Source: Spirochaetota bacterium (lineage in GTDB: Bacteria > Spirochaetota > Spirochaetia > Sphaerochaetales > Sphaerochaetaceae). Taken from it: a stretch of DNA of 11,719 nt. The notes under the pieces were generated by a model, which had not been told where the DNA came from, did no database searches, and saw only the letters and a program-made list of their open reading frames with translations. Position 1 is the first letter of the stretch. Every line of letters begins with the position of its first letter. Made by a program: the position numbers and the translations under genes. The stretch covers positions 1 through 11,719 of the forward strand of contig JAEXDQ010000056.1 of the NCBI GenBank assembly GCA_023401595.1, written 5' to 3'. Below are positions 1 through 6,185 of the stretch, piece after piece.

Positions 1-123
1 ATCAAGACTCTGAGAAGAAAAGCTTATGGTTTCAGAGATACTGAATACTTCTTCTTGAAAATCAAATTTGAGAGCTTAAAGCCGAGATTGCGTTACCTAT
101 CCCCCAAATTTCTGAGTTGAACC
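1..123 (+). mobile_element. Right end of an ISL3-like insertion sequence, truncated by the window edge
   Basis: Frame 1 of the plus strand is open from base 1 to a TGA at 118-120 and reads as a transposase C-terminus: a basic stretch followed by KAYGFRDTEYFFLKI, which resembles the conserved end of ISL3 (IS204/IS1001/IS1096-type) transposases. Only 39 codons are visible. The element border is inferred at about position 123, because the opposite-strand symporter reads normally down to 124 and then changes to foreign sequence. Read inward from the border, the end begins GGTTCAACTC. The transposase stop would therefore lie within the last few bases of the element, overlapping its terminal inverted repeat. 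The family name rests on a short motif and is moderately sure. The other end and any target duplication lie outside the window. Confidence 0.65.
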
Positions 124-693
124 AAAATTATAGACCGTCATCCCCGCATTACGGATTCTTTCGTTACCGGAGATCTTCAAATAGGAGATCCCGATGCCGA
201 ACACCAGCGCGAAGAAAATCACGGGAAGAATGTTTTCGTTGACGACCGCCTGGGCGAAGCTGGTAGGAATAATGTTCAACAACGTGTTCGACAAGGATTG
301 TGTCGCGGCGGTTTTGCCCGCGGCACCCGCCACCAACGTAGCCATCGCCGCGCTTGGGCGGAAGATGGAGCCCATCAGCAACCCGACGATTACCGCGAAC
401 GCAGAAGTCAGCAGGTAGAATATGATGGTCCGTATGCCGACCTTTCCAAGCGTGGCGGGACTGACCGACGAAGCGCCGACGATCAAGGTGGAAAGGATGA
501 TCGGCATCATGATCATCTTCAGCAACCGAACGAACAGAGAACCGAACGGAGCGACCCAGAGTATCTTCTCTTTGAAAATGATCCCGAGGACCGCACCAAG
601 GACCAGACCGATGAGAATCCGGTACAGCAGGTTGAAATTGAAATACCAGCTGAGCCAGCCCTTCTTCACAGGCGCCTTGTTTTTGTCTTCCAT
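97..693 (-). pseudogene. Dicarboxylate/amino acid:cation symporter, 3' half lost to IS insertion
   Basis: The N-terminal half of a DAACS-family (SDF/GltP/DctA-like) secondary transporter, an inner-membrane protein importing C4-dicarboxylates or acidic amino acids with Na+ or H+. About 190 native residues remain of a usual 400-430. They include the early segments LLYRILIGLVLGAVLG and LFVRLLKMIMMPIILSTL, a hallmark of the family, and a segment with NENILPVIFFALVFGIGISY. After MTVYNF the frame runs into eight unrelated residues (GSTQKFGG) and a stop at 97-99, all inside the insertion end. The C-terminal half, which holds the hairpin loops and the substrate and cation sites, is missing, so the product cannot be functional as it stands. 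The start is ATG at 693 with an AAGGAG Shine-Dalgarno five bases upstream. The exact substrate cannot be told. Confidence 0.88.
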
Positions 694-993
694 ATGAACT
701 CCTTACGTTTTTGTCCATCGGACGCAAAAGGTCCGACATATACTTCCTATGTTTCATTCTTAAATAGAATTAAGCTGAACACAAGAATTTTTTAACAAAA
801 AATAAGCAAATTCATAGCATTTCATTAACACACCAAGACGCCCTACGGTACAAAAAGGTCTTTACATATCTGAATATCAATGGGGGAGGATGAAATACCG
901 CAAGCCTTCGTCATTTTGATGATGATGGATGACGACGCTTCCAACTCTTTTCGGGCAGGTTTCCCTTTTCGTCCGCAACGTCGTCCTTGCTCC
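694..993. other. Spacer between the symporter remnant and cobS
   Basis: About 300 bp without a clear gene. The left two-thirds are AT-rich (roughly 740-830) and form the leader and promoter region of the minus-strand symporter. They contain the hairpin at 718-736 and a CTTAA/TTAAG inverted repeat near 758-775. I found no convincing -35/-10 pair. The right third is the 3' side of cobS. It has no clear hairpin-plus-T-run terminator but does hold a 33-codon TTG-initiated reading frame on the minus strand (877-978), which is discussed as a finding. Confidence 0.5.
718..736 (-). promoter_or_regulatory. Hairpin in the symporter leader
   Basis: Perfect 6-bp inverted repeat TCGGAC / GTCCGA with a 7-base loop, lying 25-43 bases upstream of the symporter ATG and just 5' of its Shine-Dalgarno. 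It may be an operator or an mRNA stem-loop. There is no T-run next to it on the minus strand, so it is not an intrinsic terminator. Confidence 0.35.
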
Positions 994-1752
994 TTACAAC
1001 AGGGCGGCGGCGGTCAGCATGACGGTTTCGCTGAGTTCGCAGGTCGCGCCGAGGATATCCCCGGTAACCCCGCCAAGGCGACGGCGGCTTTTCCAGCCAA
1101 TGAACAAAGTCATGAGTACGCCACAGGCAAGGACAAAACAGAATTTACCCAGCCAGCCTTCCGGCAACAGCAGTACCGTAGGTACAATCGCGACCAGGGC
1201 GGCGACGGCGCCATGGTACCAGCGGCTTTCGCCGACCAAAAGTCCGGCGGTTCCCGGCGCTTGCCGGGCATAACGGTTCACGGCGGTCTGCACGGCCAGC
1301 AGCATCCGACTGAGGACGGGAACGACCAACAGCCAGGCCAAGTCCGACCGGCCCATGGCGCAAATAGCTGCGACAGATACGGTCTTCGCTATCAGCAGCA
1401 TCGTCAAGGCGACCACCCCGAACGCACCGGTACGGGAGTCCTTCATGATCTCCAGGACGCGCTCCTTGGTCCAACCGCCGCCGAACCCATCGGCCATGTC
1501 GGAAAGCCCATCGAGATGGAACCCCCGGGTCAGCCAAGCAAGCAAGGCGGTGACCAGCGCACCGCATAGAAGCGAGGAAAAAGCTGTTTTGGAATACGAA
1601 ACGACATAGGCCAAGGCCCAGCAACACCCTCCGAGTACAAGCCCGACGACCGGAAACCAGAACAACGTCGTAGACTGTCTGCCGCAATCCTTGCCGGGCA
1701 CTCTCAGAATAGTCAAAGTCCGGAACGCCGACGCCAAGCCCAGACCTTTCAT
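994..1752 (-). CDS. cobS: Adenosylcobinamide-GDP ribazoletransferase (cobalamin synthase)
   Basis: CobS, the polytopic inner-membrane enzyme that joins adenosylcobinamide-GDP to alpha-ribazole (or its 5'-phosphate), releasing GMP and completing the cobamide nucleotide loop. At 252 residues it matches the usual size of about 250. The family's acidic signature HLDGLSDMADGFGGG is at about residues 79-93, with Asp81, Asp85 and Asp88 as expected metal ligands. EIMKDSRTGAFG follows at about 101-112. Several hydrophobic segments fit the family topology. The start chosen is ATG at 1752, where it overlaps the cobU stop in ATGA, indicating translational coupling; the frame is open further upstream but that part only shadows cobU. 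It is the last recognisable gene of the cob cluster. No terminator was identified after its TAA. Confidence 0.95.
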   Translation of the reverse strand: MKGLGLASAFRTLTILRVPGKDCGRQSTTLFWFPVVGLVLGGCCWALAYVVSYSKTAFSSLLCGALVTALLAWLTRGFHLDGLSDMADGFGGGWTKERVLEIMKDSRTGAFGVVALTMLLIAKTVSVAAICAMGRSDLAWLLVVPVLSRMLLAVQTAVNRYARQAPGTAGLLVGESRWYHGAVAALVAIVPTVLLLPEGWLGKFCFVLACGVLMTLFIGWKSRRRLGGVTGDILGATCELSETVMLTAAALL

Positions 1753-2444
1753 TGAACTGCTTGCGAAGTCACTGGCGGACGCTCGCCCTTGATCACTACC
1801 GGAATACCGGCCACCATCAGCACTACAGTATCGGCGAGCTTGGCGATATCCTGGTTCAACCAACCGGCGTGGTCGCGGAACACACGACTTTCGGCGTCGG
1901 CGGGAATGAAGCCCATGCCTGTCTCGTTCGATACCAGGATGATTTCGCAGGGGGGATCGGCCAGTATCCGGAGCAAATCGGACTCCTCCTGGTACAGCCC
2001 CTCTTGAGGTCCATGGTGGTAGATCAGGTTTCCCAACCACACGGTCAGACAATCGACCAACGCGACGCACGTCTCGTCGCTCAGACGTTCAATCGCACCG
2101 GCGAGATCCATGGGCTCCTCGACCGTAACGAACCGGTCGGCCCGATCGGCCTGGTGCGCGGCGATACGGCGACGCATCTCTTCATCCATCGGTTCCGCCG
2201 TAGCGATATAGACACGGGAACCGGGAACCGCGCCAGCGGTTTCCGCAAGGGCCTGGGCAAACCGGCTCTTACCGCTCCTGCCGCCGCCGAGAACCAATGT
2301 CACCTGGGGCTTCAGGGGCTTCGCAGGCCGCAAATCGGCAACGCCTTCAAGCTTGGCGCCATGGGAGCTGGAAACCAACGTTCCCGGAGGTGAAACCAGT
2401 CTGCCCTGATGGTATTTCATGTCGGATATTCTGATAGTAGCCAT
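1749..2444 (-). CDS. cobU: Adenosylcobinamide kinase / adenosylcobinamide-phosphate guanylyltransferase
   Basis: CobU, the bifunctional cytosolic enzyme that phosphorylates adenosylcobinamide and then transfers GMP to it, giving the AdoCbi-GDP used by CobS. The P-loop LVLGGGRSGKS lies at about residues 50-60. RIAAHQADRADRF follows, with His97 in the position of the guanylylated His of Salmonella CobU. VDCLTVWLGNL is near 130-140 and the C-terminal VSNETGMGFIPADAESR block is intact. The start is ATG at 2444, preceded at ideal distance by GGGGAGG; an in-frame ATG at 2477 lacks such a site. With this start the protein has 231 residues. The extra length is about 45 residues before the P-loop that most CobU proteins lack, of unknown role. 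The 3' end overlaps cobS by four bases. Confidence 0.95.
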   Translation of the reverse strand: MATIRISDMKYHQGRLVSPPGTLVSSSHGAKLEGVADLRPAKPLKPQVTLVLGGGRSGKSRFAQALAETAGAVPGSRVYIATAEPMDEEMRRRIAAHQADRADRFVTVEEPMDLAGAIERLSDETCVALVDCLTVWLGNLIYHHGPQEGLYQEESDLLRILADPPCEIILVSNETGMGFIPADAESRVFRDHAGWLNQDIAKLADTVVLMVAGIPVVIKGERPPVTSQAVQ

Positions 2445-2573
2445 ACTCTCCCTCCCCGAATCGCCCGGAAATTCCATTCTCCCGTCTTCAACCCCTTCTC
2501 GGATATCTCCGCAATGGAGGCTTCAACCTCTTGGAATCCAGCTGTACGGACATTTTCTCCCGGGCTTTCCGCC

Positions 2574-2619
2574 TCCGGTACACTTTTTCCAGTATACCTT
2601 TCTTCTCCGGTATACTTCC
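2574..2619 (-). repeat. Three GTATAC-centred direct repeats upstream of cobU
   Basis: On the plus strand the units are TCCGGTACACTTTT (2574-2587), TCCAGTATACCTTT (2588-2601) and TCCGGTATACTTCC (2606-2619), so start-to-start spacings are 14 and 18 bases. Two contain the palindrome GTATAC. They lie in the 185-bp cbiR-cobU spacer, about 130-175 bases before the cobU ATG. They could be binding sites for a regulator of an internal cobU-cobS promoter. That is inference; no -35/-10 pair is clear. Confidence 0.4.
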
Positions 2620-2626
2620 ATACCCC

Positions 2627-2643
2627 GTACTATAGTACTATAG
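2627..2643. repeat. Tandem octamer duplication spanning the cbiR stop codon
   Basis: GTACTATA occurs twice in tandem (2627-2634 and 2635-2642), followed by G. The TAG stop of cbiR (minus strand, 2630-2632) lies inside it. An 8-bp duplication shifts the frame, so this may be a slippage site that fixed the present C-terminus. Confidence 0.5.
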
Positions 2644-3481
2644 CACGGCTTCCTTCCAATACTTGCAATGAATTTTCCAGGTGTTCCTGTGAAAAGACCT
2701 CCAACGTCAACACCCGCGGCGTCAAATCAACCCGTATCTGCGAAGCCAGCGCCCGCAAGAAGAACTCGACTTGCGCAGATTCGGTCGCGTCCAGTCCCTG
2801 ATGATCCTTGCCGCCTACGTCCGCCCGACCGGTAACCCCATGCAGATGACAGATCCTCGTCCGGCTCAACAACGCCGCGCAATTGTCGGCGGCATCGTAT
2901 CCCATCAGCCACACATGCCCGATATCAAGCGTCACCGCGAGATCGTACCGCTCGACCAACGGTAGAACCAGACCAAACGGATAGGACAGCGTTTCCGCGC
3001 ACAGCATCCGGCTTTCCACCAGTCCAGTCCCAAGCAGAGTCTCCAAGGACCAATCCAGACCATCCAGCCAGCGGGGAATATCGTTGGAAGGAACCTCCCC
3101 GTACAGGTCGGGGGTCAGATGCAGGACATAACCGAAGGGCGACAGCTCTTCCGTCAGGCCAATGATACGCTTGTAGACCTCCAACGCTTTCCAACGTTCC
3201 GTCGCATCGATGGCGCCAGGGTAGACGTCCAACGGGAAATGGACCGTATATGTCAGCCCATGCTCCGCCGACAGCCTGTCCAACTCCCTGATCACGGTCT
3301 TGGATGGAAGATTGCTCGCACCTTCCGACTCAAACAGCACTAGTTCGATATCATCTACCTTGTCCGCCAGATACCGCACGTTCGGCAGGATGTCGTCGGG
3401 AATGATATAGCTGCTCGTTCCCAGACGCCACGGCCAGCCGGTCTTCGTCTTCGGATAGGATGATGATGGACGCAAAGTCAT
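2630..3481 (-). CDS. cbiR: CbiR-like cobamide-remodelling phosphodiesterase (TIM-barrel, AP endonuclease 2 superfamily)
   Basis: A 283-residue protein of the sugar-phosphate isomerase/AP endonuclease 2 TIM-barrel fold. Candidate metal or active-site residues on successive strand ends are HFPLD (about 81-85), HLTPD (121), AETLSYPFG (Glu163), TLDIGH (186-189), CHLHGVTGR (His212, His214), KDHQGL (226-227) and LTLEVFS (Glu261). Members of this superfamily next to cobT/cobU/cobS match CbiR, described in Akkermansia muciniphila, which hydrolyses the nucleotide-loop phosphodiester of cobamides so the corrinoid can be rebuilt with another lower ligand. The assignment combines fold and operon context. 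The start is ATG at 3481, overlapping the cobT stop as ATGA; an upstream in-frame start at 3541 only shadows cobT. After the TAG at 2630 the same frame stays open for 70 more codons. Confidence 0.82.
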   Translation of the reverse strand: MTLRPSSSYPKTKTGWPWRLGTSSYIIPDDILPNVRYLADKVDDIELVLFESEGASNLPSKTVIRELDRLSAEHGLTYTVHFPLDVYPGAIDATERWKALEVYKRIIGLTEELSPFGYVLHLTPDLYGEVPSNDIPRWLDGLDWSLETLLGTGLVESRMLCAETLSYPFGLVLPLVERYDLAVTLDIGHVWLMGYDAADNCAALLSRTRICHLHGVTGRADVGGKDHQGLDATESAQVEFFLRALASQIRVDLTPRVLTLEVFSQEHLENSLQVLEGSRAIVL

Positions 3482-4563
3482 CGGAACACCTCCGACCCGT
3501 ACAGTCTCTCGGCCAACGCAGTGGAATCGGTCACGCCGCATTCAGAGAAAGATGTCATGTCGGTCAGCAACGCCACCGACGCGCGGACGATCGGCCAAGC
3601 CATGAGCGCCCCCGTCCCCTCTCCGAGCCACATGCCGAGATCGAGCAACGGATGGACCAGGCCTAGATGTTCCAGCAACTGCCTGTGTCCAGCCACAACG
3701 GAGCAATGGCAGGGTATCATGTAGTCAACGACCGCCGGCTCCAATTGAACCGCGGCTAGCGCCGAAGCGGTGGCGATAAAGCCGTCCAGCAGGATCACCA
3801 TTTTCCGAACAGCCGCCTCCAACATGCCTCCCATAATGAAGGCAAGCTCGAAGCCTCCATACAAAGCCATCGTTTCAACAGGGTCTTCGGGACGACCATG
3901 CAAGCTCACCGCTTGCTTCACAACAGCCAGCTTTCTGGAAAAACCTGCGTCGTTCTGCGCGGCCCCCCGGCTCGTCAACATTTCCGCCGGCCACCCTGTC
4001 AACGCGGCAGTCAATGCGGAAGCGCTGGTCGTATTGCCGATTCCCATTTCTCCGAAAGCGATGACGTCGCATCCTTTCTCCGCGACGTCTCTTACCATCT
4101 TCCGCCCCGCCGCCATAGCCAGCCGACATTGCTCGACGGTCATCACAGGCCCCAGCAGCAAGTCCTTCGTCCCATAGGCGACCTTGCAATCCACAACGCC
4201 GTCCTGGGGTTCAAAATCATGATCCACGCCGACGTCGCACACGATCAGCTTCACCCCATACAATTTCGCAAGCAATCCGCAGGCGCCCCCGCCCCGGGCA
4301 AAGTTACAGCATTGTTGCCAGGTAATTTCCTTTGGACTCGTCGTCACGCCTTCCACGACTACGCCATGGTCTCCAGCGGCAAGCAGCAGGTGGGGCATGT
4401 TCAAGTTGGGCGACAGCGTCCTCTGGATCATCGCCACACGGGCGGCCACAGCCTCCAATTCTCCCAAAGAATTGGGCAACATAGCTTTTGACAGCATTTT
4501 TTCACGGATTTCCGGGTACAGCCCCCGTGCGATAGGTTCTATTGAGGAATCGTGGTTCGACAT
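3478..4563 (-). CDS. cobT: Nicotinate-nucleotide--dimethylbenzimidazole phosphoribosyltransferase
   Basis: CobT, a cytosolic enzyme that transfers phosphoribose from nicotinate mononucleotide to 5,6-dimethylbenzimidazole or another lower-ligand base, giving alpha-ribotide for CobS. At 361 residues it matches the family size. AAGDHGVVVEGVT, GEMGIGNTTSAS (Glu172) and LGMWLGEGTGAL (Glu315) are present. The two Glu residues fall at nearly the same positions as Glu174 and the catalytic Glu317 of Salmonella CobT. The usual PPGSLG near the N-terminus reads LPNSLGELE. The start is taken as ATG 4563, where similarity to the family begins. A GGAG sits only one base before it, so translation could instead start upstream in the same open frame (ATG at 4698, 4695 or 4725). 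It is first in the cob cluster, and its stop overlaps cbiR. Confidence 0.95.
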   Translation of the reverse strand: MSNHDSSIEPIARGLYPEIREKMLSKAMLPNSLGELEAVAARVAMIQRTLSPNLNMPHLLLAAGDHGVVVEGVTTSPKEITWQQCCNFARGGGACGLLAKLYGVKLIVCDVGVDHDFEPQDGVVDCKVAYGTKDLLLGPVMTVEQCRLAMAAGRKMVRDVAEKGCDVIAFGEMGIGNTTSASALTAALTGWPAEMLTSRGAAQNDAGFSRKLAVVKQAVSLHGRPEDPVETMALYGGFELAFIMGGMLEAAVRKMVILLDGFIATASALAAVQLEPAVVDYMIPCHCSVVAGHRQLLEHLGLVHPLLDLGMWLGEGTGALMAWPIVRASVALLTDMTSFSECGVTDSTALAERLYGSEVFR

Positions 4564-4807
4564 ACTCCAAACATAGCCCAAAGGCCCTGTCGCGGGCAAG
4601 CGGTATAGCACGGCACATCCCCCACCCCGCACATGCCGGACAGCCAACGTCGCTCCGACCAACGTCTCCGGCACCCTACCCTCGTGACCGCCCATCATCT
4701 GTGCATTGGCATCACCCCTGCCCATCACCTCGAGTAGTCCCAACCTCAGCAATCTCAGCGACCTGAGCAGCAAAAAGCCCCTTACCCGGGCAGAACCGCA
4801 TCCATCA
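4564..4807 (-). other. Leader region of the cob cluster
   Basis: A 244-bp spacer between the permease stop and cobT. It starts with the candidate terminator at 4772-4791 and a short 9-base repeat (4744-4752, 4753-4761 and 4762-4770, sharing CTCAGC or CTGAGC). From about 4725 the cobT frame is open and rich in G/C third positions, so part may be coding. I looked for a cobalamin riboswitch because of the genes downstream. The B12 box and the CCCCGC-ACTGT element are not present in recognisable form; GCCGGAGACG near 4670 is only a faint resemblance. No good -35/-10 pair was seen. Confidence 0.4.
4772..4791 (-). terminator. Weak intrinsic terminator after the permease gene
   Basis: On the minus strand GCCC - GGGTAAG - GGGC forms a 4-bp GC stem with a 7-base loop, followed directly by TTTTT. 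It starts 17 bases after the permease TGA. The stem is short, so termination may be partial, but it suggests that cobT begins its own transcript. Confidence 0.35.
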
Positions 4808-5725
4808 TCACACGGATGAAGCAGGATCCTGCCTTCGCAGGTCAAAGAACAGGTTCATGATCATTCCCGTAAGAATCAATAGCGCACCAACGAACAGCTG
4901 GATGGAAAACACCCCGTAGAACACTTTGTCAATCGCAACCGACATCAGTATTTGGCCGGAACTCATCAGCAAAGCGGAATAGATGGCGGGAATCTTGGGT
5001 ATGACGAAATTGCACGATACGACGACGAACACAGCTAGGGAACCGCCGCCGATAATGAGATACCATGGTACGGTAGCCATGGCGCGCAGACCGTCTATTG
5101 TCTGCCGAGGCTCAAAAACCGAATAAAACATCGCTGCGAATGCCAGCGCGCTGACGACGTTCTGTCTGGCGCTGAACAATTCACCCTTGTACGAAGCGAA
5201 CAGGCCGTTGTAGACCATCTGGATCATCGTCAGCACACCCGCGAGTATACCGATAAGGATATAGGGAATAGCGAACGTACCGCCAGAGAAAGCCATGACG
5301 ATGATGCCCGACGCACTGATCGCCAACGTAAACAATTTTCGCTTGTCCAGCCCGACCTTCGGCATCCCCAGCATTCCAGTCAGGTCGCACACAAGCGCGC
5401 TCAGACTTTGACCGAACACCGCCGTAGCCATCGCCAGAGACGCCCCGATATTCACGATAGTTACATAGTTCAGGTTCAATATAGCAAATCCGAACAATCC
5501 TCCGAACCACAACCACCACGGAGATTCCTTCCTTGGAGGATTGAACGAACGATTCTTCCGGCCACCCCACATGATCATGGTGATGACGAAAATCCCAACC
5601 GCCTGATTGACCATAAGCGAGACGCCCATCGTCGTAGCGACACCGAACTCCGTATTGAAGACGACCATAATAGAAATGACCATGCCGGTGACAAACACCA
5701 AAACCGGATAGAACAACTTTCCCAT
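4808..5725 (-). CDS. DMT-superfamily permease with two DUF606/YdcZ domains
   Basis: A 305-residue integral membrane protein of about ten hydrophobic segments. It is built from two similar halves of about 145 residues, the tandem DUF606 (YdcZ-like) arrangement of the drug/metabolite transporter superfamily. Corresponding segments are PWWLWFGGLFGFAILNLNYV with GASLAMATAVFGQSLSALVCD in the first half and VPWYLIIGGGSLAVFVVV with IYSALLMSSGQILMSVAIDK in the second. The substrate is unknown. The start is ATG 5725 with AGGA eight bases upstream. It lies upstream of cobT on the same strand, but 244 bp and a possible terminator separate them, so a role in corrinoid or lower-ligand uptake is only a thought. 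Confidence 0.85.
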   Translation of the reverse strand: MGKLFYPVLVFVTGMVISIMVVFNTEFGVATTMGVSLMVNQAVGIFVITMIMWGGRKNRSFNPPRKESPWWLWFGGLFGFAILNLNYVTIVNIGASLAMATAVFGQSLSALVCDLTGMLGMPKVGLDKRKLFTLAISASGIIVMAFSGGTFAIPYILIGILAGVLTMIQMVYNGLFASYKGELFSARQNVVSALAFAAMFYSVFEPRQTIDGLRAMATVPWYLIIGGGSLAVFVVVSCNFVIPKIPAIYSALLMSSGQILMSVAIDKVFYGVFSIQLFVGALLILTGMIMNLFFDLRRQDPASSV

Positions 5726-6185
5726 GCGGACAATCCTATCATGCGAACATCATTTGGTATACACCGCGAACGCCGGATTCCTCCATCAACATGTACCCTG
5801 GGAGATATTTTTAACAATGTAGAGTTTCGGCTCCCCTTCGAAATGGCATTCACCCCAAAATCCACACTCTCTCAAAGGAGTCGGCTACCCCGGTTGTCCG
5901 TAGGTTGTCCGTAGGTTGTCCGTAGGTTGTCCGTAGGTTGTCCGTAGGTTGTCCGTAGGTTGTCCGTAGGTTGTTCGTAGGTTGTTCGTAGGTTGTCCGT
6001 AGGTTGTTCGTAGGTTGTTCGTAGGTTGTCCGTAGGCTGTCCGTAGGTTGTTCGTAGGTTGTTCGTAGGTTGTTCTCCGGTTGTCCGTAGGGAGCTTAAA
6101 CGTTCAACAGAATCCCGCCAGACGCCGAAGGCAATGACAGACGCCGACAGACGGTGACAATAACCGATTATTCAAAACCTATGAA
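5726..6185. other. Long spacer between the permease and the MutY-like gene
   Basis: A 460-bp stretch with no gene. Its left part (5726-5890) is the leader of the minus-strand permease, without a clear promoter. The centre is the 11-bp tandem array at 5892-6089. The right part (6090-6185) is the 3' side of the glycosylase gene and contains two copies of CAGACGCCGA (6119-6128 and 6139-6148). No T-run hairpin terminator was found. Confidence 0.6.
5892..6089. repeat. Eighteen-copy 11-bp tandem repeat
   Basis: Eighteen contiguous units of GGTTGTYCGTA fill 198 bp without a gap. Units 1-7, 10, 13 and 18 read GGTTGTCCGTA. Units 8, 9, 11, 12, 15 and 16 read GGTTGTTCGTA. Unit 14 is GGCTGTCCGTA and unit 17 (6068-6078) is GGTTGTTCTCC. 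The array is extragenic. The plus strand meets TAG in each frame every 33 bases. The minus strand is open in all three frames but has no start codon inside. The period is about one helical turn, so every unit would present the same face of DNA. Function unknown. Confidence 0.97.

Noticed and set aside
841..870. Intrinsic terminator for the cob cluster at the T-run near 851-855
   Set aside because: The only pairing before the minus-strand T-run is a three-base stem, too weak to support.
880..1569. 229-codon plus-strand open frame opposite cobS
   Set aside because: A composition-driven shadow: low-complexity Gln/Gly/Arg-rich product with no recognisable motif, antisense to a certain gene.
4564..4800. 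Cobalamin riboswitch upstream of cobT
   Set aside because: No B12 box and no CCCCGC/ACTGT core on the minus strand; GCCGGAGACG is only a partial likeness and the pairing partners are not evident.
5892..6089. CRISPR array
   Set aside because: Units are 11 bp, contiguous and without unique spacers, and no cas genes are present.
5892..6089. Replication origin or plasmid iteron array
   Set aside because: No DnaA boxes, rep, dnaA or AT-rich melting region nearby; the units are GC-containing and flanked by ordinary housekeeping genes.
5892..6089. Repeat protein encoded on the minus strand, where all frames are open
   Set aside because: No start codon in or close to the array and no ribosome site; open frames follow from the repeat lacking stops on that strand.
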